Source: an uncultured Bacteroidota bacterium
GTDB taxonomy: Bacteria > Bacteroidota > Bacteroidia > Flavobacteriales > Flavobacteriaceae
Reading direction: 5' to 3'
Length of the DNA stretch: 64,000 nucleotides
Assembly: GCA_913047695.1 (NCBI GenBank)
Contig: CAJWUI010000008.1
Location: 1 to 64,000, forward strand
Below, one piece after another: positions 7,018-14,762 of this stretch. A program made the translations under genes and the position numbers. A model generated the notes under the pieces. It was given only the letters and a program-made list of their open reading frames with translations, searched no databases and was not told the origin of the DNA. The first letter of the stretch is position 1. The number at the start of each line of letters is the position of its first letter.

Positions 7018-7551
7018 ATGAAAAAAATAATAACACTCTTATCCTTATTGTGGACGATTAGCTGCCAAAATCATACAAATAATAAAAAACAAGCCAGCAC
7101 GTCTTTACAATTAGAAAAAGACCTTGAAATGTACCAGAATGTATGGAATTCTTTTTTAGCAGGCGACACAAGTGTTGTAAATAACAAAAACTTCACAGAG
7201 GATGTAGTAATTGTAACATCCAATGGAGATCTAGTTGGGATAGATGCCTGTAAAGAATTTTATTTAAATTACCTGAATGGGTTTTCCGATATAGAGTGGA
7301 CTATTGTTGACGCATTTGGACAAGGTAATAAACTTATAAAACACTGGAATTTTAAAGGTAAACATACCGGAGATTTCTTCGGAATACCAGCTACAGGTAA
7401 TTCACTAAATCTGTCCGGTACCACAATAGTAACAATGCGTGAGGGAAGAATCGCTAAAGAGCATGATTTTTTTGATATGAAGTCTATGTTAGATCAATTA
7501 CTAAACTCAAAAGGAGATCTTACGGTAGACGAATATCAACCTATCAATTAA
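7018..7551 (+). CDS. SnoaL-like (polyketide cyclase-type) lipoprotein
   Basis: A 177-residue lipoprotein with lipobox WTISC (Cys 16). It is the clearest SnoaL-family member of the array: the core has MYQNVWNSFLAGD, GIDACKEFYLNYLNGFSDIEWTI, KLIKHWNFKGKHTGDFFGIP and a final GTTIVTMREGRIAKEHDFFD, which matches the ester-cyclase/SnoaL pattern in which the late H-D segment belongs to the active site. Related enzymes catalyse ring closure, but many family members are uncharacterised. Its upstream box is degenerate (TTATATTG). The 3' end overlaps the convergent gene at 7544 by eight bases. Confidence 0.82.
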   Translation: MKKIITLLSLLWTISCQNHTNNKKQASTSLQLEKDLEMYQNVWNSFLAGDTSVVNNKNFTEDVVIVTSNGDLVGIDACKEFYLNYLNGFSDIEWTIVDAFGQGNKLIKHWNFKGKHTGDFFGIPATGNSLNLSGTTIVTMREGRIAKEHDFFDMKSMLDQLLNSKGDLTVDEYQPIN

Positions 7552-8254
7552 CCTTAAAGATATCACTTAACTCATATTGAAGCTCTTCTAGAGTTAATAT
7601 ATAAAACTTTAAGGAAGAAATTCTAGTCTTAAAATACTTAAGCTGGACAATAAGATTTGATTTTAGCTTTTCATTTTCTTGAATAAACTTGTGTAAGGAC
7701 TTCAAATAATTTTCAAAACTTATTTTTGAATTGTTGCCTTTTAGAAAAAGTTTTGGGTTTTCCTGAGTTATCAAATCAATTATAAGTTCTATTATTTTTT
7801 TTTCATAATCTACTGTGGAAACAACTTTGCTAAAATTTAAATTATGTAAACGGGTAAGCGCTTCTTTAATATTTTCTGATTGTACATATTTTAAATCACC
7901 TGTATTGACCAAGGATCTATATCTATTCATTGGAGGATCAAAATCTCTATAATAAATTAGATTGTACTCAACCCTATTTTTACTAATAGCTATATTTTTT
8001 AATATTTCAATATTCAGTTTTTCGTTTAATAAAAGGTTATATATTTCTATGTCTTGGTTCCAAATTTTTATTCTTTCGTCACAATAATTTTTTATATCAT
8101 TAGATTCAACCAAAATACTTTTTAAGACTCTTTCTCTCTGGATTGATTTATCTCTTTCAACGGATATTTCACTTATCCAAAAGGAGGCTGAAATACCAAT
8201 AATAATTGCTATAATCTCAAGACCAAGTTTTAAAAAAAATTTTCTTTTGAACAT
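7544..8254 (-). CDS. DUF6090-like single-pass membrane protein
   Basis: A 236-residue protein: a basic N-terminus (MFKRKFFLK), one transmembrane helix LEIIAIIIGISASFWISE (about 12-30), then a long mostly helical domain rich in Lys, Glu and Asn. The membrane segment followed by ERDKSIQRERVLKSI resembles the Flavobacteria-specific DUF6090 family, whose role is unknown. The ATG at 8254 is preferred over a start 63 bp upstream because it gives a normal basic-TM N-terminus. It is on the opposite strand from its neighbours, lacks the shared module, and its stop overlaps the convergent SnoaL-like gene, so it looks like an unrelated insertion in the array. Confidence 0.7.
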   Translation of the reverse strand: MFKRKFFLKLGLEIIAIIIGISASFWISEISVERDKSIQRERVLKSILVESNDIKNYCDERIKIWNQDIEIYNLLLNEKLNIEILKNIAISKNRVEYNLIYYRDFDPPMNRYRSLVNTGDLKYVQSENIKEALTRLHNLNFSKVVSTVDYEKKIIELIIDLITQENPKLFLKGNNSKISFENYLKSLHKFIQENEKLKSNLIVQLKYFKTRISSLKFYILTLEELQYELSDIFKVN

Positions 8255-8334
8255 TTTTACCCTTTTTAAGGCAATATAACTATTTAATATTAGGTTGTTT
8301 AAACATAATAAACTCATATTAAATTCAGCGCATC

Positions 8335-8373
8335 TTTGTATATTGTTACTTATTAACTATAAATCAATTAAAA
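8335..8373 (+). promoter_or_regulatory. TTTGTATATTG box and conserved leader
   Basis: TTTGTATATTG at 8335-8345, then TTACTTATTAACTATAAATC and AATTAAAA before the ATG; only a few differences from the modules at 2872 and 4150. Confidence 0.6.
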
Positions 8374-9117
8374 ATGAAAAAATTATTATTTGTTAGTTTT
8401 ATATTGACTGGATTTTTTGTTTTTGCTCAGCAAACATTTGTTTTGAACCCTGCTATGGTCGATCCTGAGGATTCTGAAAATTTTGAGATGCTGATAAAAA
8501 AGTATGGACAAGAAATGGCCAAAGATGCAGTAAAAGAGGGCCTAATTCAAGGATGGGCACTTTTAAAAAGGGTGCCTGGTATGGGAAAAGTTGAAGACGA
8601 AAAGATAAACTTCCTATGGGTTGTAGCTTATGAAAGTCCAAAAAAATATGTAAAAAGACAAAGCTGGTTTAATACAGAAAAAAAATATGGCATTCCTGGA
8701 GAAATTTTATTCGGTGGGATTGATGTAGAGCGTTATGGCAGTTATGTTTACAAGACTGAAAAAAGATATGATAATAATCTTCAACCAAAGTTTATAATAT
8801 TTAATTGGACCTTCCCAAAAAATTTGAACAGTGCTATGGATTTAGCTGACAAAATATCTTCCAGTTTTCAAAAAGACATGAAAAAAGAAGGTATGGCTTC
8901 TTGGGGCATGGCAACAAGAATTATTCCACAAGATTCTGATTTGGCCCCTCTATTCTTTTGGGATGCATATGAAAATATGGAACAAGTAATTGATCATCTT
9001 ATGTATAAGGCTGCAATCAAAAATGTTGATCAGAATTTATTATCTCAACTTCAAGATGAATTACCTAAGGGATGGCACTCAAGAGTTGTTTGGGAATTTG
9101 TTGCAACATCTAATTAA
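8374..9117 (+). CDS. Secreted two-repeat alpha/beta protein
   Basis: A 247-residue protein with a signal peptide ending VFAQ (about 19). Repeat 1 has ENFEMLIKKYGQEMAKDAVKEG then GWALLKRVPG and FLWVVAYES; repeat 2 has SAMDLADKISSSFQKDMKKEG then SWGMATRIIP and LFFWDAYENMEQ. This helix-G-W-x-x-x-K/R-V/I-P-strand unit repeated twice is the same plan as the 13936 protein, which it resembles most. Long Lys/Glu-rich helices pack against predicted four-stranded sheets. No enzyme motif is visible. It is preceded by the shared leader and lacks a strong terminator. Confidence 0.7.
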   Translation: MKKLLFVSFILTGFFVFAQQTFVLNPAMVDPEDSENFEMLIKKYGQEMAKDAVKEGLIQGWALLKRVPGMGKVEDEKINFLWVVAYESPKKYVKRQSWFNTEKKYGIPGEILFGGIDVERYGSYVYKTEKRYDNNLQPKFIIFNWTFPKNLNSAMDLADKISSSFQKDMKKEGMASWGMATRIIPQDSDLAPLFFWDAYENMEQVIDHLMYKAAIKNVDQNLLSQLQDELPKGWHSRVVWEFVATSN

Positions 9118-9236
9118 ATCCTATTAAAATTTTAAACCCTCTTTCTAAAGAGTATATTATTTAATTATTTAAAATTTTTTAGAGAGAGAGTTTATATTTT
9201 ATATATTACATACTTGTCAAACATAAATAAATCAAA

Positions 9237-9752
9237 ATGAAAAGAATATTATTTTTTTGCTTAACCGTAGTTTATATATCATGTCAAAATAATCAAACAA
9301 TTGATAATTCTGATTGGGCTGGGTTTTCAACTCAAAATGACGAAAGGACAAAAATTGTTGAAAAATTAGCTAAGGGATACGAGAGAGGAGAATTTGAAAT
9401 TGCTCGAGAATATTTTTCTCCTGATAGCAAACACATGGTCAACATGCAAGTTTTTAATGTAGACCAAATTATTGAAGGTTATAACTTCCATTCGGTGTTG
9501 TATGATAAAATTCAACATATTGATCCTGTTGTTCATACAACCAAATATAATAATGATAGCATATTCACAAACCAATGGGCAAATTGGAGTGGAATTTCAA
9601 AAATTACTGGTGAGGAGTTAAAGTTAACATTTCATTGCTGGTGGAAATGGGAAGGAGACAAAATTGTACAAACGCAATGCTATTTTGAAACTGCAGATTT
9701 ACTAAAGGAAGCAGCCTTATATGCTGAAACCCAAAATGCTAAAACACAATAA
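9237..9752 (+). CDS. NTF2-like lipoprotein
   Basis: A 171-residue lipoprotein with lipobox VYISC (Cys 16). The mature part has helix TKIVEKLAKGYERGEFEIAREY, strand FSPDSKHMVN, the segment NVDQIIEGYNFHSVLYDKI, and strands containing FTNQWANWSG and LTFHCWWKWEGDKIVQ. The aromatic WxxWSG and HxWWKWEG strands parallel the VWSHxWG and FKWVDGKIV blocks of the 2909/4187 pair, so it is probably a distant paralogue. The upstream box is degenerate (TTTTATATATTACA). A perfect terminator follows at 9777. Function unknown. Confidence 0.68.
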   Translation: MKRILFFCLTVVYISCQNNQTIDNSDWAGFSTQNDERTKIVEKLAKGYERGEFEIAREYFSPDSKHMVNMQVFNVDQIIEGYNFHSVLYDKIQHIDPVVHTTKYNNDSIFTNQWANWSGISKITGEELKLTFHCWWKWEGDKIVQTQCYFETADLLKEAALYAETQNAKTQ

Positions 9753-9776
9753 CAAACTTAATTTTTAAAAAGACAA

Positions 9777-9804
9777 AAGACCCCTCTTTAAAAAGAGGGG
9801 TCTT
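9777..9804 (+). terminator. Terminator, bidirectional in form
   Basis: A 13-bp perfect stem (AAGACCCCTCTTT / AAAGAGGGGTCTT) with a two-base AA centre, between the gene ending at 9752 and the convergent gene ending at 9887. The T tract is short in both directions. Confidence 0.75.
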
Positions 9805-9886
9805 GATTTATAAACTTGAATCTCTGAGGAAATATATAATCTAGAAAATTAAAGCTAGAGGTATTTATTTCTATTTAATTAGTTTT

Positions 9887-10381
9887 TTATATTTCCCCAC
9901 TACATAGTGCAAGTTCTTCCTCCATCAATTTTGTATTATACATGTGGTACTCTTCAACAATTTTGTTTCCCTCGCCCCATTTAAATCCTATGTGTACAGG
10001 TATTGAAATGGTGTTACCTGATACAGAGCTAGTCGCTTTCCAAATAAACCAAGAACTTGTCCATGTATTGCCGTTTGGATAAGTTTTTGTTTCAATTATA
10101 GCATCTTCTAGAAAAGATGGTATTTCTGAAAAACATTTATGTTGGGCGATGATAAGATTAGAAATATCTTCGACACCTGATTGCTTTGTCTCAGTTAAAT
10201 ATATTTTGAGATTTGGAGACCATAAACTTTTTAATCCTTCGATATTATTATCCAAATAGTTTTGATAGTGAGATCTAATTGATTTGGTTTTTTCGTCATC
10301 AAATGTGACTATAGTTACATCAGATTTATTATTTGCGCAACCAAATAACAGTGTGATTAGTATTAAATAATGAAATTTCAT
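9887..10381 (-). CDS. NTF2-like lipoprotein
   Basis: A 164-residue lipoprotein with lipobox LLFGC (Cys 15). The start is the ATG at 10381, because the minus strand just upstream carries the array leader (TATAAATCAATCAAAA) and a perfect TTTGTATATTG box. The mature part has DDEKTKSIRSHYQNYLDNNIEGL, a LWSPNLKIYL strand, SSWFIWKATS and VHIGFKWGEGNKIVEEYHMY, parallel to the 9237 protein (NQWANWSG, CWWKWEGDKIVQ). It is therefore an inverted paralogue within the NTF2-like group. Ligand unknown. Confidence 0.7.
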   Translation of the reverse strand: MKFHYLILITLLFGCANNKSDVTIVTFDDEKTKSIRSHYQNYLDNNIEGLKSLWSPNLKIYLTETKQSGVEDISNLIIAQHKCFSEIPSFLEDAIIETKTYPNGNTWTSSWFIWKATSSVSGNTISIPVHIGFKWGEGNKIVEEYHMYNTKLMEEELALCSGEI

Positions 10382-10408
10382 TTTTGATTGATTTATAATT
10401 ATAGCACT

Positions 10409-10419
10409 CAATATACAAA
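10409..10419 (-). promoter_or_regulatory. TTTGTATATTG box (minus strand)
   Basis: CAATATACAAA on the plus strand reads TTTGTATATTG towards the gene starting at 10381, with the usual A-rich leader between. Confidence 0.6.
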
Positions 10420-10528
10420 GAACTTTAATAACTCAATTTTTTATTATTTCACAAATAAATTCAACTTATATACGTACAAATTGTAATGAATCAAAATTGA
10501 AATCTCCCAACTAAATTTAAAGAACTTA

Positions 10529-10563
10529 TTTGTATATTGGTGTTTAACTATAAATCAATCAAA
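10529..10563 (+). promoter_or_regulatory. TTTGTATATTG box and conserved leader
   Basis: TTTGTATATTG at 10529-10539 followed by GTTTAACTATAAATCAATCA and the ATG at 10564. It is divergent from the 10409 box, so 10382-10563 is a two-way promoter region. Confidence 0.6.
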
Positions 10564-11358
10564 ATGAAAAGACTAATATTTTTAATACTATTACTTCCAT
10601 TATCAACTAGTGCTCAATATGCTGTAGCTGACTTTTTTGTTATTAATGAAGGTATGGAAAAAGACTACGAAAAGTTAGAAATGGCCTGGTCTATTTTCAG
10701 ACAAAATCAAATTGATAAAGGCCAAAAAATGGATTGGGCTGTTTGGAAAATAACTCCTAGAAAAGATGATAGAGCTAATGCAGCAGATTATGTTGTTTTT
10801 AATCAATTTAAAACAAAAGAAGAGATGGACAAATATCTTAAAGGAGATTCCAATTTTTCTTATTCTTCAGCTGCATCAATAATGAGAAGGGGTATGAAGG
10901 GGATGTCAAAAAATTCAATTTTGCGTCTTATAACACCTAGTAAAAATAAAATCAAAAAAGAGGTTAGAACTTACCAAATTCAAATTTTAGACGCAACTCC
11001 TTTTACAGGAGGGGACCTAAAAATTGGTGAAAAAATAAATATGGGTGCAATGGTTCAAAAATCTGACGATTATGAACAAATGGAATCAAATATTTATAAG
11101 CCTTATGTTCTAGAACAAGTGAAAAATGGACTTCACAGAGGTTGGGCTTTTGTCAAGGTTATTGGTAAAAGTGAAAATGCATTTAATGAAGTAACACACT
11201 TCACATTTAATATTCCTGTTGAAGGTGCTAAATGGCCACCCTTTTTTTTAGAAAATGAATTTATCACAAAAAAACTTACTGATATGATGGTTAATTCAAG
11301 AAGTACACCCTATGGTGGCGCTGAACTTACTTTGATGATGCAAAAACAAAGTAATTAA
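10564..11358 (+). CDS. Secreted two-repeat alpha/beta protein (close paralogue of 13084-13866)
   Basis: A 264-residue protein with signal peptide ending STSAQ (about 17). Repeat 1 runs YAVADFFVINEGMEKDYEKL..W, DWAVWKITP, ADYVVFNQF, then EMDKYL. Repeat 2 runs KINMGAMVQKSDDYEQMESN, GWAFVKVIG, THFTFNIPVE. Between them the linker TYQIQILDATPFTGGDLKIG is almost identical in the 13084 protein, so this pair is the most recent duplication in the family. The arrangement fits a tandem dimeric alpha/beta barrel, with the linker as a possible pocket lid. No catalytic motif is recognisable. It has its own promoter module and terminator. Confidence 0.75.
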   Translation: MKRLIFLILLLPLSTSAQYAVADFFVINEGMEKDYEKLEMAWSIFRQNQIDKGQKMDWAVWKITPRKDDRANAADYVVFNQFKTKEEMDKYLKGDSNFSYSSAASIMRRGMKGMSKNSILRLITPSKNKIKKEVRTYQIQILDATPFTGGDLKIGEKINMGAMVQKSDDYEQMESNIYKPYVLEQVKNGLHRGWAFVKVIGKSENAFNEVTHFTFNIPVEGAKWPPFFLENEFITKKLTDMMVNSRSTPYGGAELTLMMQKQSN

Positions 11359-11384
11359 TTTCTGATTAATCTAATTTTATTATA

Positions 11385-11407
11385 CCCTCCAACTTGGAGG
11401 GTTTTTT
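11385..11407 (+). terminator. Rho-independent terminator
   Basis: CCCTCC/GGAGGG stem, AACTT loop, T6 tract. Its T tract touches the stop codon of the convergent gene ending at 11406. Confidence 0.85.
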
Positions 11408-11780
11408 ATTTAAATTCTACACTAGCAGAGGATATTATTTTTACATCTCCTTTTTCTAAACCAATTTTAACTTTATAGTCTTTGTGATATTGAGTTTTAG
11501 GTATTGTATCCAGAATAAATCTTAAGTGTTTAATATCTTCAGCTGTAATCAAAGTATAATAGTTTGCATTCATAACTTCTCCATCATGAATTTTCGCAAT
11601 TGTCATTTTACCGCCATCTAAAATTGGTTCTATTTGTTTTCTTAATTTAACAAAAGCCTTTTCATAGAGTTCTGGATATTTAACATCAAGAAAGAATTGC
11701 ACGCCAATTTTATTTTGTGGTTTTTTAGAATCGCATCTAAAAAAAAGAAATAAAATTAGTCCCAGAAATATTTTTTTCAT
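11406..11780 (-). CDS. Small lipoprotein of unknown family
   Basis: A 124-residue lipoprotein with a signal and the Cys at 16 (LFFRC, a poor but usable lipobox). The mature part is a strand (IGVQFFLDVKY), a long helix (LYEKAFVKLRKQIEPI), and strands separated by YYTLITAEDIKHLRFIL. This beta-alpha-beta order could be a single ferredoxin-like unit, but I see no family signature. It lies 12 bp downstream of the gene ending at 11793 with no terminator between, so the two are probably co-transcribed. Confidence 0.6.
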   Translation of the reverse strand: MKKIFLGLILFLFFRCDSKKPQNKIGVQFFLDVKYPELYEKAFVKLRKQIEPILDGGKMTIAKIHDGEVMNANYYTLITAEDIKHLRFILDTIPKTQYHKDYKVKIGLEKGDVKIISSASVEFK

Positions 11781-11792
11781 TTCAATTGAATT

Positions 11793-12422
11793 TTAATTAT
11801 ATAATTGATCGTTACAAGAGTATTCTCTTACTTCATCAATAGTTGTTGTTCCATTTTCTAAAAAATAGTACGTCTCTGAATTATTTTCATCGATATTATC
11901 ATTCTCATCTGTTGTATATGATTTTATTATTTCTCTGGATTCAAAAATAAAAAGTCCATCTATTTTTTCATCTGCTTCATTTTCTTGAGTGTACGTACAA
12001 ATACTAAAACTGTCTTCATTTACTCTGCAAAGTTTTCTATATCCATAGTCTTCTTCGTTATCAATTTTATCGAAATCAAAACTTAAATTATAAACTTGTT
12101 TTTGTACACATTCTCGTGAATTTACATCTGCACAAACTCTATACTGGTAACTAATTTGCTCTACAATACCTCCTGTACCTATATAAAGAAGCACTTGGTA
12201 ACGATAATTACAAGATTGATCTTCATATTGGTCATTATAATCGAGATCTAAAATGTATGTAATATCTTCATATAATTCTAAAGATGTGTTTTCAACAACA
12301 CCCTCTATACCTTGATTTGTTTCTGGAATAACAACTTTTACGCCAATACCTTGCTCAGTTGAATTGCAGCCAAAATGGACAAATAAGGCTAAAAAAACAA
12401 GTAAATATAAAACCCTTTTCAC
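11793..12422 (-). CDS. Acidic lipoprotein of unknown family
   Basis: A 209-residue lipoprotein with lipobox VHFGC (Cys 19). The mature part is very acidic (runs such as NEEDYG, ENEADEKIDG, TDENDNIDENN) and strand-rich, with Cys residues in NYRYQV-, YRVCADV-, RECVQ-, KLCRV-, SICTY- and EYSCN- contexts, which suggests two or three disulfides after export. I recognise no family. It appears to be the first gene of a pair with 11406-11780. It lacks the TTTGTATATT module. Confidence 0.6.
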   Translation of the reverse strand: MKRVLYLLVFLALFVHFGCNSTEQGIGVKVVIPETNQGIEGVVENTSLELYEDITYILDLDYNDQYEDQSCNYRYQVLLYIGTGGIVEQISYQYRVCADVNSRECVQKQVYNLSFDFDKIDNEEDYGYRKLCRVNEDSFSICTYTQENEADEKIDGLFIFESREIIKSYTTDENDNIDENNSETYYFLENGTTTIDEVREYSCNDQLYN

Positions 12423-12503
12423 TAGAAAAGTTTTGAAAATAATTTAAAACAAGATCTATATTTTTTTTAATAAATGATTTTGAGCTTTTCAGGTATTTTT
12501 TCA

Positions 12504-13013
12504 TCATTTTGGCAGAGTATTAGGATTAAAATAATAGGTTTCTCCAATCATTTTATTATTATCATCGAAAAAATGACCTATCATTAAATGAATTGGTCCT
12601 TGGTTTCCAGATAATTTATTTCGCCATGTAAATTGCCACCATGAAATGACTAAATCGTTCGCTTCTTTGTAATCGAAATGGTCAGGATAACCAAGCTCTT
12701 TAATACTTATTATTTCGTGAGTATTAAAAATTTCACCCATATTTTCCATTTCCTGATCAAGATCCATACTCTTACCAAAGGGACTTTTTTCATCCATATT
12801 ATTTAGCGCATCTCTAAATTCAAGCTTATCAACAGATATTTTCTCGTAAGCTTTTTTAATTTTCTTAATATTATTAGTCTTATATACATTCATAAGATTT
12901 CTCACGGCCTCAACATATGGGCCGTTTTTATATATAGTACCATTATTTTCTTTTTCTTGAGAAAAAGATTTAAACGAAAAAATTAAAAATAAAATAGTAA
13001 CTGATAGTCTCAT
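12504..13013 (-). CDS. Secreted NTF2-like protein
   Basis: A 169-residue protein with a signal peptide ending KSFSQ (about 19). The mature region contains YVEAVRNLMNVYKTNNIKKIKKAY, a strand-rich middle, VISWWQFTWRNKLSG and a closing LMIGHFFDDNNKMIGETYYF hairpin. The W-W-x-x-T-W-R strand and the D-D/G-N-K-I/M hairpin mirror the other NTF2-like proteins here, so it is placed in that group with moderate certainty. The upstream minus strand has TTTATATT and a TTAACTATAAATTAACCAG leader, a degenerate copy of the shared module. Confidence 0.62.
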   Translation of the reverse strand: MRLSVTILFLIFSFKSFSQEKENNGTIYKNGPYVEAVRNLMNVYKTNNIKKIKKAYEKISVDKLEFRDALNNMDEKSPFGKSMDLDQEMENMGEIFNTHEIISIKELGYPDHFDYKEANDLVISWWQFTWRNKLSGNQGPIHLMIGHFFDDNNKMIGETYYFNPNTLPK

Positions 13014-13049
13014 CTGGTTAATTTATAGTTAATGAATATAAACTTACGA

Positions 13050-13074
13050 AAAACCCTCCAAAATGGAGGGTTTT
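13050..13074 (-). terminator. Bidirectional terminator
   Basis: AAAACCCTCC-AAAAT-GGAGGGTTTT, symmetrical, so it can act on both strands. On the minus strand it lies just past the stop of the gene ending at 13084. Confidence 0.8.
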
Positions 13075-13083
13075 AAATAATGT

Positions 13084-13866
13084 CTAGTTACTTTGATAAA
13101 CTAAGGTGAGCTCCTGAGCATTTCGCATTTCTCTAGAGCTGCTTATTTTATCGTTTAAGACTTTTTGAACAAATTCATTTTCAATAAGCCGATCATCAAA
13201 TTCAGCACCAGGGATAAAAATATTCCAAGCTATATGGGAAATTTCCTTATATGCCTGATCATTTCTGTTTATAACCTTTGTAAACGCCCACCAGCGGTGT
13301 TTTCCATTCATAACTTGCTGAAGAAAGTATGGTTTAGCTATGTAAGATTCAACTTGTTCATAATCGTCGGATTTTTGAATCATAGGTGCAAAAGTCATTT
13401 TATCCCCAATTTTTAAATCTCCCCCTGTAAAAGGAGTTGCATCTAGAAGTTGCAGGTGATAAGTACGTACTTGCTTTTTTATTTTTTGCTCTGATTGAAC
13501 AATTTTTCGAATAGATCCTGTAGACATACCTTTAAGGTTTGACTTCATAACAGAAATCGCATTATTCATAGAAAAATTTCCTCCTCCATTGATATAATTA
13601 TCCATTTGCTCTTTAGAACTAAACTGATTGAAAACTACATAATGAGCAGCATTTTCATTATCACTATCTGTTGCGGTTCTTTTCCATACAGCCCAGCTGT
13701 TCTTTTCTCCTTTTTTTATAGAATTTTTGTGCCAAGCTCCCCAAACTTTTTCAAGTTTATGATATTGTGAGTCCATGCCTTTATTCAAAACAATGAAATC
13801 TGCTACAGCGTACTGAGCTGAAAGAGTTAAAGGCAAGATTAATAATAATAAGAATAGTTTTTTCAT
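13084..13866 (-). CDS. Secreted two-repeat alpha/beta protein (close paralogue of 10564-11358)
   Basis: A 260-residue protein with signal peptide ending TLSAQ (about 17). It matches the 10564 protein throughout: YAVADFIVLNKGM, SWAVWKRT, AHYVVFNQFSSKEQMDNYI, the linker LQLLDATPFTGGDLKIG, and QKSDDYEQVESYIAKPY. The two halves repeat a strand-helix-W-strand unit, consistent with duplicated ferredoxin-like domains. It is encoded on the opposite strand from its paralogue, about 1.7 kb away, so the duplication was accompanied or followed by inversion. The leader on the minus strand (ATAAATCATTCAAAAATG) is a variant of the shared one. Function unknown. Confidence 0.75.
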   Translation of the reverse strand: MKKLFLLLLILPLTLSAQYAVADFIVLNKGMDSQYHKLEKVWGAWHKNSIKKGEKNSWAVWKRTATDSDNENAAHYVVFNQFSSKEQMDNYINGGGNFSMNNAISVMKSNLKGMSTGSIRKIVQSEQKIKKQVRTYHLQLLDATPFTGGDLKIGDKMTFAPMIQKSDDYEQVESYIAKPYFLQQVMNGKHRWWAFTKVINRNDQAYKEISHIAWNIFIPGAEFDDRLIENEFVQKVLNDKISSSREMRNAQELTLVYQSN

Positions 13867-13904
13867 TTTTGAATGATTTATGATTAATAATTCCCTAAAT
13901 ATAA

Positions 13905-13930
13905 AAAAACCTCCATTAAGGAGGTTTTAA
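13905..13930 (-). terminator. Terminator-like hairpin
   Basis: AACCTCC (13908-13914) / GGAGGTT (13920-13926) with A and T tracts on the two sides; lies between the stop of the minus-strand gene at 13936 and the start region of the next minus-strand gene. Confidence 0.75.
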
Positions 13931-13935
13931 AATTT

Positions 13936-14700
13936 TTATTCAAGCATTGTTACCTTTCGTATAATTACACTTTCTCTTAAATCTCGAATATTAAGCATAG
14001 TTTGGTAGCTTTTGTTAGCATCCCAACTGGCTGTATTTGCTCTTGTTTTTATTACATCACTAAATTTTGAAAACCAGTCAACAGTAAAGTAATTCCAGTA
14101 AACATCGACACCAACTTTATCGATTCTCTTGGCTAAAGACCAACCTGTTCTTAATCCTTTTTTGTTGAGACCATTTATATAGAGGTCTTTTTCCATTTTT
14201 TCATAGGTTTTAAACTTGCCTTCTTTAACTTTCATCCAGTTTACTACCCCTATATCGTCAGGTAAGTTCACGTTTTCATCTCTTTTAATATCCTTTACTG
14301 GCATAAAAAAAGCCTCCGCAACAATTTCCCTTTTTTCTCTCACACTGTCCATAAATGCTGTCCAATCGGAATCAGTCATTCCAGGAACTGCATCATTTCG
14401 CATTTTAATCCATCCTTCAGTACTTCTTTCTTTCTCCATTTGACTTAGTAACATTGGTTCTACAATCATATGAGTGAAAGGAGCTTGAGGATTCGCTACC
14501 ACTTCCCAAAGATGCCACCCTTGCTGGTATCCGGCATCAATTCTTTTTTGAGCCATTTTGCCAAATTTAGTTTTAAGGTCTTCAGCATAGTTATTACCAG
14601 GCTTAACTTTAATGAATGTCTGTCTTAAAACAACTTTATCTTGTCCGCTTAAAGAAATCGAAAAGAATAATATCAATATTAGTAAAAAGTATTTTTTCAT
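13936..14700 (-). CDS. Secreted two-repeat alpha/beta protein
   Basis: A 254-residue protein with a signal peptide ending SLSGQ (about 19). Repeat 1: LRQTFIKVKPGNNYAEDL, then KRIDAGYQQGWHLWEVV and FTHMIVEPM. Repeat 2: IGVVNWMKVKEGKFKTYEKM, then KGLRTGWSLAKRID and YWNYFTVDWFSKF. It shares the G-W-x-L-x-x-x/K pattern with the 8374 protein and is the same two-unit design as the other members. The minus-strand upstream region has TTTGTATATTT (14727-14737). No enzyme motif recognised; probably periplasmic or exported. Confidence 0.68.
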   Translation of the reverse strand: MKKYFLLILILFFSISLSGQDKVVLRQTFIKVKPGNNYAEDLKTKFGKMAQKRIDAGYQQGWHLWEVVANPQAPFTHMIVEPMLLSQMEKERSTEGWIKMRNDAVPGMTDSDWTAFMDSVREKREIVAEAFFMPVKDIKRDENVNLPDDIGVVNWMKVKEGKFKTYEKMEKDLYINGLNKKGLRTGWSLAKRIDKVGVDVYWNYFTVDWFSKFSDVIKTRANTASWDANKSYQTMLNIRDLRESVIIRKVTMLE

Positions 14701-14726
14701 AATTATTTGGTTTATTGTTTAAACTT

Positions 14727-14737
14727 AAATATACAAA
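14727..14737 (-). promoter_or_regulatory. TTTGTATATTT box (minus strand)
   Basis: AAATATACAAA on the plus strand; reads towards the gene starting at 14700 at the usual distance. Confidence 0.5.
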
Positions 14738-14762
14738 TAACGCTTTTAAGTTAATATTTAAA

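Noticed and set aside
9139-9152. CTCTTT/AAAGAG hairpin after the gene ending at 9117 as a terminator
   Set aside because: The stem is short and AT-rich, with a two-base loop and no T tract directly after it.
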